64,000 nucleotides of DNA from Zantedeschia hybrid cultivar (taxonomy: Eukaryota > Streptophyta > Magnoliopsida > Alismatales > Araceae), in contig JARZZO010000014.1 in assembly GCA_030544215.1 (NCBI GenBank), forward strand, positions 41,383,734-41,447,733. The letters run 5' to 3'. Under the pieces are notes generated by a model. It saw only the letters and a list, made by a program, of their open reading frames with translations, did no database searches and had not been told where the DNA came from. Of this stretch, positions 40,768 to 51,971 are shown piece after piece (within the stretch, counting starts at the first letter, position 1; every line of letters begins with the position of its first letter). Made by a program: the position numbers and the translations under genes.

Positions 40768-42026
40768 TTTTTTTTTTTTTTGGAAAGTGATCAACGGATC
40801 ACAATTCATTGAAAAGGTAAACATTACAAAGGTTACACAGTACATGTAAGGCCTTCAGCCAAAACAACCCTCAGGGCCCAAACAAGGAGAGCACAAAGAA
40901 AACCACCCCTAAAAACCCATCTTATTTTATCCAGGGAATAAAATAAGATAATAGAGAACAAGGATCATCGAATCAGATTATTCCACTCCAGGATCTTGGA
41001 GATAATAAAAGAACACTCCCCATCCACAGAGATCCCCACTGCCTTCCCCCAATCAAACACTCTCTTTAAAGATAATCTGATAATGTTGAAAATGACATCA
41101 CGTTTCTGATTAAACCACCTGGAGTTCTTTCATTCCACACTCCCCACATTAAAGCCAGCAGAATCATTGACCACAGACTTTTCTCGGAATGGCCTAGGGC
41201 ATATAGATACCCACCAGTCCATCATATCTATCTCATTAAAAGGTTCCTTCCACAGAATCAGAAAAATCTTGCAAACAATCTTCCACTGAACATTAATTAT
41301 CCCACAGTGACAGAACAGATGAACAGAGTTTTCAGGAAACAATCCACAGAAGATACAGACAGATTTTTAGCCATGCAGGATGCTGTTAATTCTGTCCATT
41401 ATCGGTAGTCTACCCAAAGCTATTGTCTATAGGAAAACTCTAATCTTGGTAGGTAAGAGCTTTGACCAAACCATCTGCTCCCATCGAACTCTTGTGCCAT
41501 CATCATTAATAACTTTAATCAATGCATTGATAGTGAAGAGACCTCTGTTGTTCCAAACCCAACACCTCTTATCCTCCAATCCTGCATTTAACTGAGTACC
41601 CTGGATGCTTGCCAAAACAGCCACCAATTGATCAGCTTCCATCTCAGTCGGGTTTCTTCTCAACAAAATGGACCATGAGGAACTACTATGGGAGTAGAAT
41701 TGGCTGATCCCGATCCGGATCGGCTGATTCGGATCGGGATCGGAAGGTGCCGATTCAGCCGATTCTGACCGATCCCGGCCGACTCTGGCCGATCCGATCC
41801 CGATTCGGATCGAGATCGGTGGGTCCCGATTCGGGGACTTGATCCGACTCAGAATTCCTTGAGTACAGGTGAGCAACTGGTTTACCCTTACCTTGAGCAA
41901 TTTGGTAGTTGTTGAAACTGATTTGCAAAGGCCACCACAGAGCACCATTTATCTTCCCAAAATCTAACCCAATTTCCTCTACCAACAGCGAAAGTAATTG
42001 GTGGGATAATCAAATCAGCCATCTTT
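40768..42026 (-). pseudogene. Host LINE ORF2 C-terminus and 3' UTR
   Basis: After a poly(A) tail of about 14 bases at the low end, the minus strand reads MADLIIPPITFAVGRGNWVR then FWEDKW (42020-41940), WSKLLPTKIRVFL (about 41465-41427) and the zinc-binding CxFC...HLFCHCG (about 41360-41290). The piece upstream of it in the LINE lies at 50602, across the second LINE. Joining the two restores SPIWRNLSKMADLI. Confidence 0.87.
41686..41861. mobile_element. hAT-like element, CCGATCCGAATCGG-word subfamily (short copy)
   Basis: Right end, inverted, CAAGGAATTCTGAGTCGGAT; left end CTATGGGAGTAGAATTGGCT, similar to the 21094 and 58544 elements. Made almost entirely of GATCCGATCGG words; 176 bp. The flanking 8-mers do not match well. 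Confidence 0.75.
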
Positions 42027-42216
42027 TTTTTTTTGGAAGGTGGCATAAAGTCACATTTCATTAAAGTTAAAAGAGATTACAAAGAAGGCCATAGGCCGTA
42101 CATCATGGTAGAGTGCCAACCACACAACAAACAGAAAGAGAGGCAAACCCTAAGACTTCTATTTTATTAAGAAAATAAAATAGAAGCTAACAAAAATGCC
42201 TCAGGGAAACTAAGAA

Positions 42217-42720
42217 TCATATCAAAAAGCCTTTACAATTACAAGCCCTTGAAATGAGATCTCCTTTTGAAGCTTCCCAGATGTCAGCTGATCTTCCCCA
42301 ATCCTTCACCCAATTGATAGTTCTTCGCAGAATATTGGAAGGGTTTTTGAACTCTTGATTGATTCTTCTGTTATTTCTTTCCAACCAAACAGCCCACAGC
42401 ATAGCTAGAAGAAACAGAGACCACGTCTTACTGTCTGTCAGAGTAGGACAAATTTCTGACCACCCTTGCATGAGATGAAGGGAGTCTAAAGGTTCCACCC
42501 ACTGAATCTTCAAAGCCTTACAGAGAATCCTCCACTGGAAGTTGATAATCCCACAGTAGTAGAAAAGATGATTCTGATCTTCTTCGAAGAGCCCACAAAA
42601 AACACACATGGAATTGTTGATGTTAAACATTCTCCTCAGTCTTCGGGATGTAGGAAGCCTATTCATAGCCACCTTCCAAAGGAAAACTCTGATTTTAATT
42701 GGGATATAATTAGACCACAC
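42217..42720 (-). pseudogene. Second LINE: zf-RVT domain
   Basis: IPIKIRVFLWKVAMNRLPT, CVFCGLFEEDQNHLFYYCG and MLWAVWLERNNRRI: the zinc-binding end of plant L1 ORF2, with the C-C-H-C ligands intact over 167 open codons. Confidence 0.88.
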
Positions 42721-43199
42721 TAAGGATTTCCACCAAACTCTAATGCCACTATCTTGGATAATACGAGTAAGAATACAAGAAGAAAAGGATCATTTGTTAT
42801 TCCAGATCCAATTTCTTTTGTCTTCCTGATCCCTGCTAAGTTGAACATCTGATATTAGACTTAGAATTCTGAGTAACTCTCCTATTTCAGTCTCTGTAAG
42901 ATTTCTTTTGAGGATGAGATTCCATTGGGTAAAACACTACCTTGAGAGAGAACTTGTGCCATTAAGGCATTTTTGTCTTCTATAAGATGATAAAGATTAG
43001 GAGCTTGATCAATGAAGGGAACATTTGAGAGCCATTTATCTTTCCATAAGCTAATATATTCTCCATTACCTATTTGAAGACTGACTGCTGGAAGAACCAG
43101 AACCTGCATATGTGCAATATTCCTCCAGATGCGGGACATGTTATAGGACCTTGAAGGTTTCATATCCCATCTAGAACTTTTGTGATAATACTTTTCCCT

Positions 43200-44570
43200 A
43201 ACTATTCTTACCCAGAGTTGGTCTACTTCTTCCTCCAGTCTCTACAGCCATTTAGCTAGCATGGCCTTGTTGAAATGATTAATTTTAACCAGACCAGCCC
43301 CTCCTTGATCCTTACTTCTGCAGACTTTATCCCAAGCAATGAGATGAAAGCCTTTCCCATCTCTCCTCCCTCCCCCCAAGAAAAAGGATCTCCTCCTCGC
43401 CTCTATCATTCTCTCCACAGTTCTTGGAACTTTTAGGATAGAAAGATGATAGGTAGCTAGTGAGGAGAGAACTGATAATAAGAGAGTCCATCTTCCACCA
43501 TCTAAAAGTAATCTTGCTTTCCATCCTTCTAGCCTTTGATCAAATTTTTTAATAACCACATCCCAATCCCTTAAGCTAATAGGACCACAAGAGAAAGGAA
43601 GCCCCAAATACTTGATTGGAGTTAAGCAACTCAGCCATGCAATCCAGTTTAACCTTATCCATATTGATCCTGTACTACTTCTGATTTCTGAAAATTAATC
43701 CTAAGACCAGTAATAGCTTCTGTCAAAACCAGCAAGATCTTCAAATTTCTCAACATTCCCATATGTTCTAAAGAAAACAACAGGGTATCGTCTGCAAATT
43801 GAAGGTGTGAGAGTTGAAAACCATTCCTACCAATGTTGAACCCATCTATCAATCCTTGATCAGCTGCCTTGTCCCAGAGAGAACTCATAATCTGACCTAT
43901 GACAAGAAACAAAAGGGATGAGATTGGGTCACCTTTTCTCAATCCCCTTGAGCTATTGAAAAAAACACATGGTTGGCATTTGAACAAAATGAAAAACCTT
44001 GGGGTTGAAATACAACTCATAATCCAGTTTATCCATCTTTGTTTGAAGCCCATAAGACCCAAGGATTTGTGGATACATTGCCAGCTGACTATATAAAAGG
44101 CTTTCTTAAAATCCAACTTAATAACAACTCATTTCTTAATAATCCTTTGATTATGGATAGCTTCACTGGCTGCCAGAAAATTATCTAAAATGAATCTTCT
44201 TTCTAGAAAAATCGATTGATTTCTATTAACAACATTCCCCAATGTTGTCTTCAGTCTGTTGGCTAAGATCTTTGTAATAATCTTGTAACAACCATTCAAG
44301 AGGCTAATCAGTCTGTATACAGAGACTCTTTCAGCACCTTCTATCTTTGGAATAAGAACAATATGAGTTAAATTGAGTCCCCCTATACTTAGAGGTCTGT
44401 CTTGGAATTCCTTTACCACACCCATGAAATCTTCCTTAATAACTTCCCAAAAAAACTGATAAAAGCCTAGGGAAAATCCATCCGGACCAAGAGATTTGTT
44501 CACATTCATATTGAAAATAGCTTTTTTCACTTCTTCTTCAAGAATTGGCAAACAGAGATCTTCCGCCATA
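43200..44570 (-). pseudogene. Second LINE: reverse transcriptase
   Basis: AIFNMNVNKSLGPDGFSLGF (about 44530), HIVLIPKIEGAERVSVYRLI, LLNGCYKIITKILANRLK, MDFKKAFYIVSWQCIHKSLG (44116), RGLRKGDPISSLLFLVIGQI, the catalytic FADD at 43798-43787, and WKARLLLDGGRWTLLLSVLS (43510). The palm and thumb order is normal. Frame breaks fall at about 44129 and 43640. Confidence 0.9.
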
Positions 44571-44599
44571 ATTTCTTCAATCTTTGGGAGGATATTTTC

Positions 44600-45190
44600 C
44601 TATAGATGGGGTCTCCACAAATGGTCTTCTTTGAATAAGATCTTATAATAAGAGATGAAAGAGTCTTGAATATCCTTCTTGGATTCAATTAAAAGGTCAT
44701 CCACCTTAATTTGCTCAATCTTTAAGGATCTCTTCTTAAAGCTAGCCACTGTATGAAAATATTTGGCATTATTATCACCCTCCTTCAACCAATGCTCTTT
44801 AGCCCATTGTTTCCATTTAATTTTTTCCCTGAGGACCAGCTCATTGTACTCATTCTTAAGTCTTCTGAGAGCCTAAGATCTTCCTCGGATAGATTATGTT
44901 CTTCTACCTTGACTTCTAGTTCATCAATATTCTGCATTAACTGTTGATGAATGATATTGATCCTTCCAAAGGTTGAGAAGACCATTTCTTGATTTACCTC
45001 TAACCCATTTCAGCTTCTTGACAAAAGACTGACGAGCAAAATCTGCCACTGGAGTCTCCTTCCACCAATTGCTGACCAATTCTTTGAATTGCTCATGTAT
45101 GTGCCATTCCAATTCATACCTGAACAGTCTCTAAGTTTTCATTTTATCCCCAGTGGATAGCAGGATAGGAATATGATCCGAAACTGTCCT
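44600..45190 (-). pseudogene. Second LINE: endonuclease-RT linker
   Basis: Minus-strand ORF pieces with WHIHEQFKELVSNWWKETP (45109), a charged coiled-coil-like stretch (ELEVKVEEHNLSEEDLRLSE, about 44960) and KEGDNNAKYFHTVASFKKRS (44785), the conserved GD.N.KYFH block before the RT. Confidence 0.82.
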
Positions 45191-45199
45191 ACAAAAACC

Positions 45200-45860
45200 T
45201 TTTAATTAAGACAAAGGAAAATAAAGAAGCCATGTAGAAGATACTAGAAACCTATCAATCCTAGATTGAACACTGGCATTGGCTAGTTGAAGGTTGGACC
45301 AGGTGAATCTTCTATTAGGAATGTCCAAGTCCAACATGCCACAGTCCCTAATCCAAAATCCAAAATCCTCCATATCACTAGTCCATTTTTGAAGACTTGG
45401 CCTCTCCCAAGGTATCTGATACAGTTGAAGTCTCCAAGAACACACCAAGCATCTTGAAATGTGCTGAAGAGCCTATATAATTCCTGGAAAAAAATCCTCC
45501 CTAAGATGATGATTATGTGGCCCATACACTGAAGTCATGATCACCTGGTTTCTGTTATCTAAAGAACGGAAATTAATTGAGATACTGAATTTGCCAATAT
45601 CACACAAAGAACCTTTCATTTTATTCCCATTCCATAGAATTATCGGTCACCCACTAGATCCTATTGTCGGTACAGAGAGCCACTTTGTCAAAGTCAAACT
45701 ACCTATTTGCATAATAGTTGCATCATCAAACGAACTCATCTTGGTTTCCTGAATACAGATACAGTCCAGTTAGAGAGTCCTAATGATGTCTCTTATGGCT
45801 CTAACCTTAGCCATCCTATTAAGCCCTCTGATGTTCCAAGTCAGAATGTTCATTAATGGG
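45200..45860 (-). pseudogene. Second LINE: AP-like endonuclease
   Basis: Landmarks: RAIRDIIRTL (about 45800), CIQETKM (45750), SSGWPIILWNG, SVYGPHNH (about 45520), CVLGDFNCIRY (about 45450), and LDIPNRRFTWSNLQLANAS then QSRIDRFLVS (45320-45250). The active-site N, E, D and S/H positions mostly survive, but the frame is shifted at about 45540 and 45440. Confidence 0.87.
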
Positions 45861-45899
45861 TCAGTTTCTTCCCCCCCCCCCCCCCTTCCTATTGTCTCT

Positions 45900-46213
45900 A
45901 AGACAATCCAGCACTTCATTCTTCTACACAAAGTTCAGTTCCCTTTTACCAATCTTCACACCACCTCCTTGACCATTCTGCTGAGGAGAATTCTTCAACT
46001 TATCATATCTACTTAGTTTTTTGACAAAATTTCTGATCATGTCCTCTTTGCCTTCAAATGATACCCCAATAAGTTTGCCAAACTGTATGATCTCGTCTGA
46101 ACCAAAATCAGTTGCTTCTAGCAGTAAGAAGGCTAACGGATTTTCAGTTACTAGGACCAATGCCCTGCTGCAGCAAACTCCCTCTAACTTTATCCGGGCT
46201 TTAGAAAAGCTAG
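45900..46213 (-). pseudogene. Second LINE: ORF1 C-terminus
   Basis: RIKLEGVCCSRALVLVTENP, then IIQFGKLIGVSFEGKEDMIR and NFVKKLSRY, followed by a basic tail. The host LINE has the corresponding GLGCLFKAEDVVKSFIRRMR, so both belong to one family. A run of 15 C lies at 45871-45885. Confidence 0.7.
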
Positions 46214-46689
46214 TCTGCTGTGAGACTTCCATTTTAGATTTAGAAAAATCCTATGATTTGAAAGAAATCTTGGTAGGATTTGAAAACTTTTGTGGAAATC
46301 TTGCTTTGAAAAGAAAATTTTACGTTTTGAAAACATATTCTCTTTTCTTTTAAATAGACTTTTAGGATTCATCCTCAAAGTCAAAATTACTTCTGGATCG
46401 ATTATGGATCCGTGTTCTTGACCTCTCCCCACAGACCTCGGTCAATGTTAATTACACCAATCAATGATTGGTGACCCTTAATTAATCATCCAATAAGGCT
46501 TAGAATGAAAACAGGAAACAAGCAAAGTTGGATGCGAACATGCAAGTCATTTTTTTGTTCCTTTATTAGAAAGATTCATGAAATATCCTTTAAAGGATAC
46601 TTAAAGGATCTTTGAATTCTTTTGGAAAGACGCAAATTATTTGAAGGATGTCTTTAAACAATGGGACATGAGGGCCACCATTTCTTTTT

Positions 46690-47300
46690 TTTGTTTAGGC
46701 CATTCAACCAGTATAAATGAACCAAAGTTTAAGAGTTAATCCATCAGTAGGAAAGAATCAATTTAGTTGATGGTTACCCTATTGATATAAAATGAATAGA
46801 GAATTATTCTTATTGGTTCTTCTATGAATAAGTTAATCACGACTTCATAGCCTGCCCATCAGTAGGACCGAACCATAAAAGTCACTGGTTACCCTATCGA
46901 TAGGGATGAACCAATAATTATAACCTTTGGTCACTCTACCAATAAGAGTGAACCATTAACTAAGTGGGCAATCCCACAATAGGATAGAACCACTAAACTT
47001 AGGCCATTCAACCAGTATGAATGAACTTATTTTATTTTTTTATTTTTTTTATTATTTATTTTAAAACACTTTGGTTACCTGATCAATGAGGATGAACCAA
47101 TTTTTATTAATCTTATAAAATATTATTTAATGTAGCTCAATTTTTAATAAAATAATCTTTAGATTATATGGCCCATCTACCAATAAGAAAGAACCATATA
47201 ATCTTATGGTTATTTTATTTAAAATAAACCAATTTTTTTTATTTGGAATTTTGGTCATCCCATCGATGAGGATGAACCAAATTTTTTATGTTTTCTTTAT
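46690..47300 (-). repeat. Degenerate GGATGAACCAAT-type repeats in the LTR
   Basis: A roughly 40-60 bp motif (GGTTACCCTATCGATAGGGA then TGAACCAAT, with variants GGTCACTCTACCAATAAGAG and GGTCATCCCATCGATGAGG) recurs about ten times. Each unit has a short inverted core around TATCGATA/ACCAAT. The function is unknown. Confidence 0.65.
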
Positions 47301-47625
47301 ATTTTAAATTGATTAATGGCCAACCAAATTGTACGGAAGAACCAATTAAATTATTTTCTAATTTTTCAATTGATTAATGGCCAAGTAAACTATATGGAAG
47401 AACCAATTCAATTATTTTCTGATTTTTAATTAATTAATAAATGAATGGCCAACTAAATGGTATGGAAGAACCAATTAAATTATTTTCTGATTTTTAATCG
47501 GTTAATTAATAAATGGCCAACCAAACTGTATGGAAGAACCCCTTAAATTATTTTCTGATTTTTAATTGGTTATTAATAAATGGCCAACCAAACTGTAGGG
47601 AAGAACCATTTAAATTATTTTCTTT
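47301..47625 (-). repeat. Tandem array, about 65-bp unit
   Basis: Five units each contain AATGGCCAACCAAAYTGTA, GGAAGAACC and AAATTATTTTCTGATTTTT. Confidence 0.85.
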
Positions 47626-47926
47626 AAATCACATGAATAACATAAAAAAATCTTATACAAAATTCTTCCCAAAAAAAATACAAGCCTTAAAAAAAAACAA
47701 GCCTTTCTTCTTCCTTATCTTTTTTTTTTTAGCCTAGAAAACTGGGCTTCTCGGGGGGTGTCTTTGCCTTGGAGGCCTGGGCCTCCTTTTATAGGCCTCT
47801 GGAGGCTGGCCAAGGGGGCCTAGGGCCGGCTGCCTGTGGCACCCCCCACCGGTGCCACCTTGGCGCCGGTGGGGGGGTGCGTGCGGGTGAGAGAGAGAGA
47901 GAGAGAAAGAGAGACGGAGGGAGATA

Positions 47927-47965
<39 letters not shown>

Positions 47966-48596
47966 GGAGGCAGGGAGGGGACCTGCCGGTCCCACATGGG
48001 AGACCGGTCGGTCTCTCCTTCCCTTCTTTATTTCTTTTTTTGATCTCTATCTCTTCCCCTTCTTTTTTGTATTTATCACTTCCCTCCTTGATCTCTATCC
48101 CCCTTTTATCTCTCCTTTCTTTAAAAAGAAGACCACCAGGGGGAGGCCTAGGGCCGGCCGAACCCTGCAGTTTCCCCTCTCTGTGCTGCGGTTGCTCCCC
48201 TGCTGGCCGTGCCCTAGCTGCTGCTGTTGGTGCTGGTGCTCTAGCTGCTGCTGTTGGTGCTTCTCCTTTGCTGCAGATTTGCCTGAAGGAGGCTTCCTTG
48301 GTGCAGGTTTGGCCTTGCTTGGAGGCTGGTTTTGCAGATTATCAAGGTATTTCTGCTCCTTTTCTTGTATCTTTCTTTTCTTGTACACAATACATATGCA
48401 TGCTATGTAGTCTGAGGCGAGAGGCGACCGAGGCGATCGGGGGGTCGCCTCAGCCTCAAACGCCTAGGCGATGGCCTAGGCGTTTGAGGCGACATTTTAA
48501 AAAAAAAAATTTATAATTTACTTATTATACAAAATAGCCAAATAATCATACAGAATGATATTTATTCACTCAAATTATCAAATATAACCATATAAT

Positions 48597-48710
48597 TTGA
48601 GAGAGACAGAGAAGGAGGGAGTGCGAGAGAGACAGAGAGAGCGGGAGAGAGAGAGAGAGAGAGCGGGAGAGACAGAGAAGGAGGGAGTGCGAGAGAGACA
48701 GAGAGAGCGG

Positions 48711-48742
<32 letters not shown>

Positions 48743-49553
48743 GAGAGCGGGAGAGACAGAGAAGGAGGGAGTGCGAGAGAGACAGAGAGAGCGGGAGAGA
48801 GAGAGAGAGAGCGAGAGAGACAGAGAGAGCGGGAGAGACAGAGAAGGAGGGAGTGCGAGAGAGACAGAGAGAGCGGGAGAGACAGAGAAGGAGGGAGAGA
48901 CAGAGAAGGAGGGAGTGCGAGAGAGACAGAGAAGGAGGGAGTGCGAGAGAGACAGAGAGAGCGGGAGAGACAGAGAGAGAGAGCGAGAGAGACAGAGAGA
49001 GCGGGAGAGACAGAGAAGGAGGGAGTGCGAGAGAGACAGAGAGAGCGGGAGAGAGAGAGAGAGAGCGAGAGAGAGAGAGAGAGCGGGAGAGACAGAGAAG
49101 GAGGGAGTGCGAGAGAGACAGAGAGAGCGGGAGAGAGAGAGAGAGAGCGAGAGAGAGAGAGAGAGCGGGAGAGACAGAGAAGGAGGGAGTGCGAGAGAGA
49201 CAGAGAGAGCGGGAGAGAGAGAGAGAGAGCGAGAGAGAGAGAGAGAGACAGAGAAGGAGGGAGTGCGAGAGAGACAGAGAGAGCGAGAGAGACAGAGAGA
49301 GCGGGAGAGACAGAGAAGGAGGGAGTGCGAGAGAGACAGAGAGAGCGGGAGAGAGAGAGAGAGAGCGAGAGAGAGAGAGAGAGAGCGGGAGAGACAGAGA
49401 GAGCGGGAGAGAGAGAGAGAGAGCGAGAGAGACAGAGAGAGCGGGAGAGACAGAGAAGGAGGGAGTGCGAGAGAGACAGAGAGAGCGGGAGAGAGAGAGA
49501 GAGAGCGAGAGAGACAGAGAGAGCGGGAGAGACAGAGAGAGAGGGAGAGAGAT
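48597..49553 (+). repeat. GA-rich higher-order satellite
   Basis: About 950 bp of GAGAGAGAGACAGAGAGAGC-type words. The recurring longer unit is GAGAGACAGAGAAGGAGGGA then GTGCGAGAGAGACAGAGAGA and GCGGGAGAGAGAG, of roughly 60-100 bp. All frames on both strands stay open, because the words contain no stop in either direction apart from rare variants. Confidence 0.95.
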
Positions 49554-49554
49554 A

Positions 49555-49760
49555 CGACTTACCTGCCGTCGTCGTCGCCGTCGCCGTCGCCGGAGAAGTT
49601 CTCCGCTGCCGCCGGAGTCGGTTCCCGCCGATGCCCGCTCGTATCCTTGCCGAAGGAGATCGCCTGCCGCTCGGCTCGTGTCGGGACGCAGTGAAATTAG
49701 GGTAACCGGTGGAGGGGGGAGGCTTATAACAGTGGGCGGGAGAGACAGTGGGCCGTGGGC
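49555..49760 (-). other. GC-rich, exon-like segment inside the hAT-like element
   Basis: The composition jumps to about 65% GC with GCCGTC/GCCGGAG triplets. On the minus strand an open stretch runs to GACGGCAG, then GTAAGT (49563-49558), a perfect splice donor. It could be a captured gene 5' exon, but no protein was recognised. Confidence 0.4.
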
Positions 49761-50206
49761 TTCTTCGTAGCGGGCCGGTGGGCTCCAAACGAACCGGACC
49801 TGAGGCGCTGAAGGCGTGCGAGGCGCGCCTAGGCGAACGACTGGGCGAGCGAGGCGTTTCCGGCGATCGCCTAGGCGAAAACCAGGAAAGCGAGGCGCCG
49901 ACCCCTCGCCTCGCCTCGCCTCGTCGCCTAGGCGAACGCCTCGCCCGCCTTTGATAACAGAGTATGCATGCCCATGTATTTTGCATGTATCTTAGACCCT
50001 AGTGGCCTAGGTTGTTTAGGGTAGAAACCTAATGCATGTTTGCAGATTTTTTCATGCATCGAACTAGGTTTCTAAACCCTAGTTTGAATTACATGCATAT
50101 AGATTCTTTTCTTTTTTGCATGCAAACATGCATATACATATGCATAGATTTATAATAAAGAAAACCTACTGCGTATGTATTGGAATTTTTTGGTTCAACA
50201 TCTGCC

Positions 50207-50601
50207 TCGTAACATTCAAAGGGACTAGATCCATCCCAGCATCCTTCGTCAGCGCCTCAGCGGCTCAAGATCTATGTGCACAAGCTTGTCCTCTACACCA
50301 CAACTATCCTCCCAACCCTGAAGAACTTCCGCATGCTTATCCGGAACGGCCACTATGAAAATGGGCATGAAAATTTTGCCGCACTTGATTACAGTGGCCC
50401 AAGAGCTCAGACCCAGAGTCAGCTGGAGTGAGAACACCAAAAGAGGGTTCGGAGAAGGCCCCAGTCCGATACGCAGAAGAGACGGGTTGGGAAGAAGGAT
50501 CCACGGGCGACTTATCAGGTTGTTGAAATGAAACGATATTGGCCCGTAACTTACCCGATAGGGGTAAGTCAACCGAAGCACTAGACCCAATAGACTTACC
50601 C
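50207..50601 (-). pseudogene. Second LINE: 5'-truncated ORF1 fragment
   Basis: The minus strand reads GKSIGSSASVDLPLSGKLRA and PDKSPVDPSSQPVSSAYRTG and, after a stop, EALTKDAGMDLVPLNVT, which joins in frame to the ORF1 C-terminus across the solo LTR. It corresponds to the host LINE region around 57700-57200. Confidence 0.6.
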
Positions 50602-51966
50602 GATAAGTTTCTCCATATGGGTGACATTAGAGAATTTTGCATTTGTAGGAATAAACCATCTAGTTAAACTGGGGTAATACCTTTCTCTAACGATCCTTGC
50701 CCATAGGGCATCCCAATCCTCTTCCAATCTCCACAACCATTTGGTTAACAAGGCTTTGTTGAAGAGACCAACTTGAAGAAGCCTTACACCTCCTTGATCT
50801 TTCCTTTTACACACTTTCTCCCAAGCTACTAAATGTAGAGGCCTTTTATCTCTCTTCCCTCCTCCCCAAAAGAAGGAGACCCTTTTTTATTTAATCAACC
50901 TCTCTACTATCCTTGAAAGATTAAGGATGGAGAGATGATAATGTGCCAAAGATGACAACACAGATTTAGATAGAATCCATCTCCCTCCTGCTGATAGAAA
51001 CCTTGCCTTCCACCTTTCTAATCTCTGGTCAAACCTCTTAATTAAGTCATCCCAGTCCCTAATTCTGTTCTGAATGTTAGTGAGGGGCAGGTCCAAACAC
51101 TTAATTGGAAACTGAAATTCTGCATGAAAAAATACCAGCAATATTCTCCATCCTTTCTTGGTTCAGATTGATCCCAATCACTTTTGATTTTTCAAAGTTT
51201 ATTGATAATCCAGTAATAGCCTCTGTCAAACTAAGTAGTTTTCTCATATTCTCAACATTACCTGATTTCCAGAAGAGAACAAGAGAGTGTCATCTGCGAA
51301 CTGTAAGAGTGACAGCTGAAAACCATTCCTTCCCACCACAAACCCATCCACCATCCTTTGAAGAACAGCTCTTTCCCATAAAGAGGTGATAATTTGTCCT
51401 ACCATAATGAACAGTAGGTGTGAAATAGGATCACCTTACCTTTAACCCTGTAGAACTTCCAAATTAACCACATGGTTCACCATTCAATATAATTGAAAAT
51501 TTTGGTGTTGAGATGCAGCTCCTAACCCAACCATTCCACTTCTCCTTAAAACCCATAGCACCAAGGGTCTTGTGAATGCATTGATAACTCATAGTGTCAT
51601 AGGCTTTTGCAAAATCCAGCTTCACAATCACTCCTCTTCTGTTGTTTTCCTGACAATGAATTGCTTCATGTGCTGATAAAAGGTTGTCTAGAATGTATAT
51701 TCCTTTCAGAAAAGCAGACTGATTCCCACTAATCACAGCCAAGAACATTTTCCTCATTCTATTAGCCAAAGCTTTAGTGATGATTTTGTAGCAACCATTT
51801 AGTAAACTGATTGGTCAGTAATCTGTCACTAGTTCTGCATCTTGTTTCTTTGGAATCAGAACAATGAATGTGGAGTCGAGACCTTTAATGGATAGTGGCC
51901 TGTCCTGAAAATAATGCATTGCTTCCATAAGATCCCCTTTAATACTTTCCCAGAAAAATTGATAAA
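50602..51966 (-). pseudogene. Host LINE RT, palm and thumb
   Basis: FYQFFWESIKGDLMEA (51965), FIVLIPKKQDAELV, LLNGCYKIITKALANRMRKM (51790), VKLDFAKAYDTMSYQCIHKT (51640), catalytic FADD at 51300-51289, WKARFLSAGGRWILSKSVLS (51030) and KDQGGVRLLQVGLFNKALLT (50810). Several frame breaks. Confidence 0.88.
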
Positions 51967-51971
51967 ACCCC

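Larger units (their letters stand above)
48404..49962. mobile_element. hAT-like element, CGCCTAGGCG-word subfamily, with GA satellite and GC-rich segment
   Basis: Left TATGTAGTCTGAGGCGAGAG; right, inverted, CTCTGTTATCAAAGGCGGGC. The 9-bp duplication TATGCATGC is perfect (48395-48403, 49963-49971). The ends carry GGCGATCGCC/CGCCTAGGCG words. Between them is a GA-rich satellite and then a GC-rich tract (49555-49760). On the minus strand that tract ends in GGCAG followed by GTAAGT, like a captured exon with its donor site. Confidence 0.8.
46219..50201 (-). mobile_element. Solo LTR of a long-LTR family (copy 1), split by a hAT-like element
   Basis: Minus-strand ends TGTTGAACC...CACA are flanked by TCTGC (46214-46218, 50202-50206). 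Without the hAT-like insert (48404-49962) it is about 2.4 kb. It shares with the LTRs at 51972-53806 and 61245-63255 the word GACCTCGGTCARTGTTAATT, the CACCGGTGCCACC/GGCGCCGGTGGGG boxes and a CT/GA tract. A TATAAAAGG box is at 47793-47785 (minus). The nearby LINE frame rejoins when it is removed. Confidence 0.87.
42027..50601 (-). mobile_element. Second LINE (L1-like), 5'-truncated, inserted in the host LINE RT
   Basis: The low-coordinate end is a poly(T) run after GCCATC. The minus strand then gives, in order: ORF1 fragment (50601-50207), its C-terminus (46213-45924), endonuclease, RT and zf-RVT. A solo LTR (46219-50201) splits ORF1; removing it and one TCTGC restores NVTRQTSFSKARIKLEG. No target duplication was found at its outer borders. 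Its 5' junction lies at TATCGGGTAAG, a word that recurs within the LINE about 40 bp away, so microhomology may have been used. Confidence 0.85.

Noticed and set aside
48562..49986. 474-codon minus-strand ORF and 250-365-codon plus-strand ORFs
   Set aside because: They are by-products of the GA-rich satellite, which has almost no stops in any frame. The translations are pure Ser/Leu or Arg/Glu repeats with no gene context.
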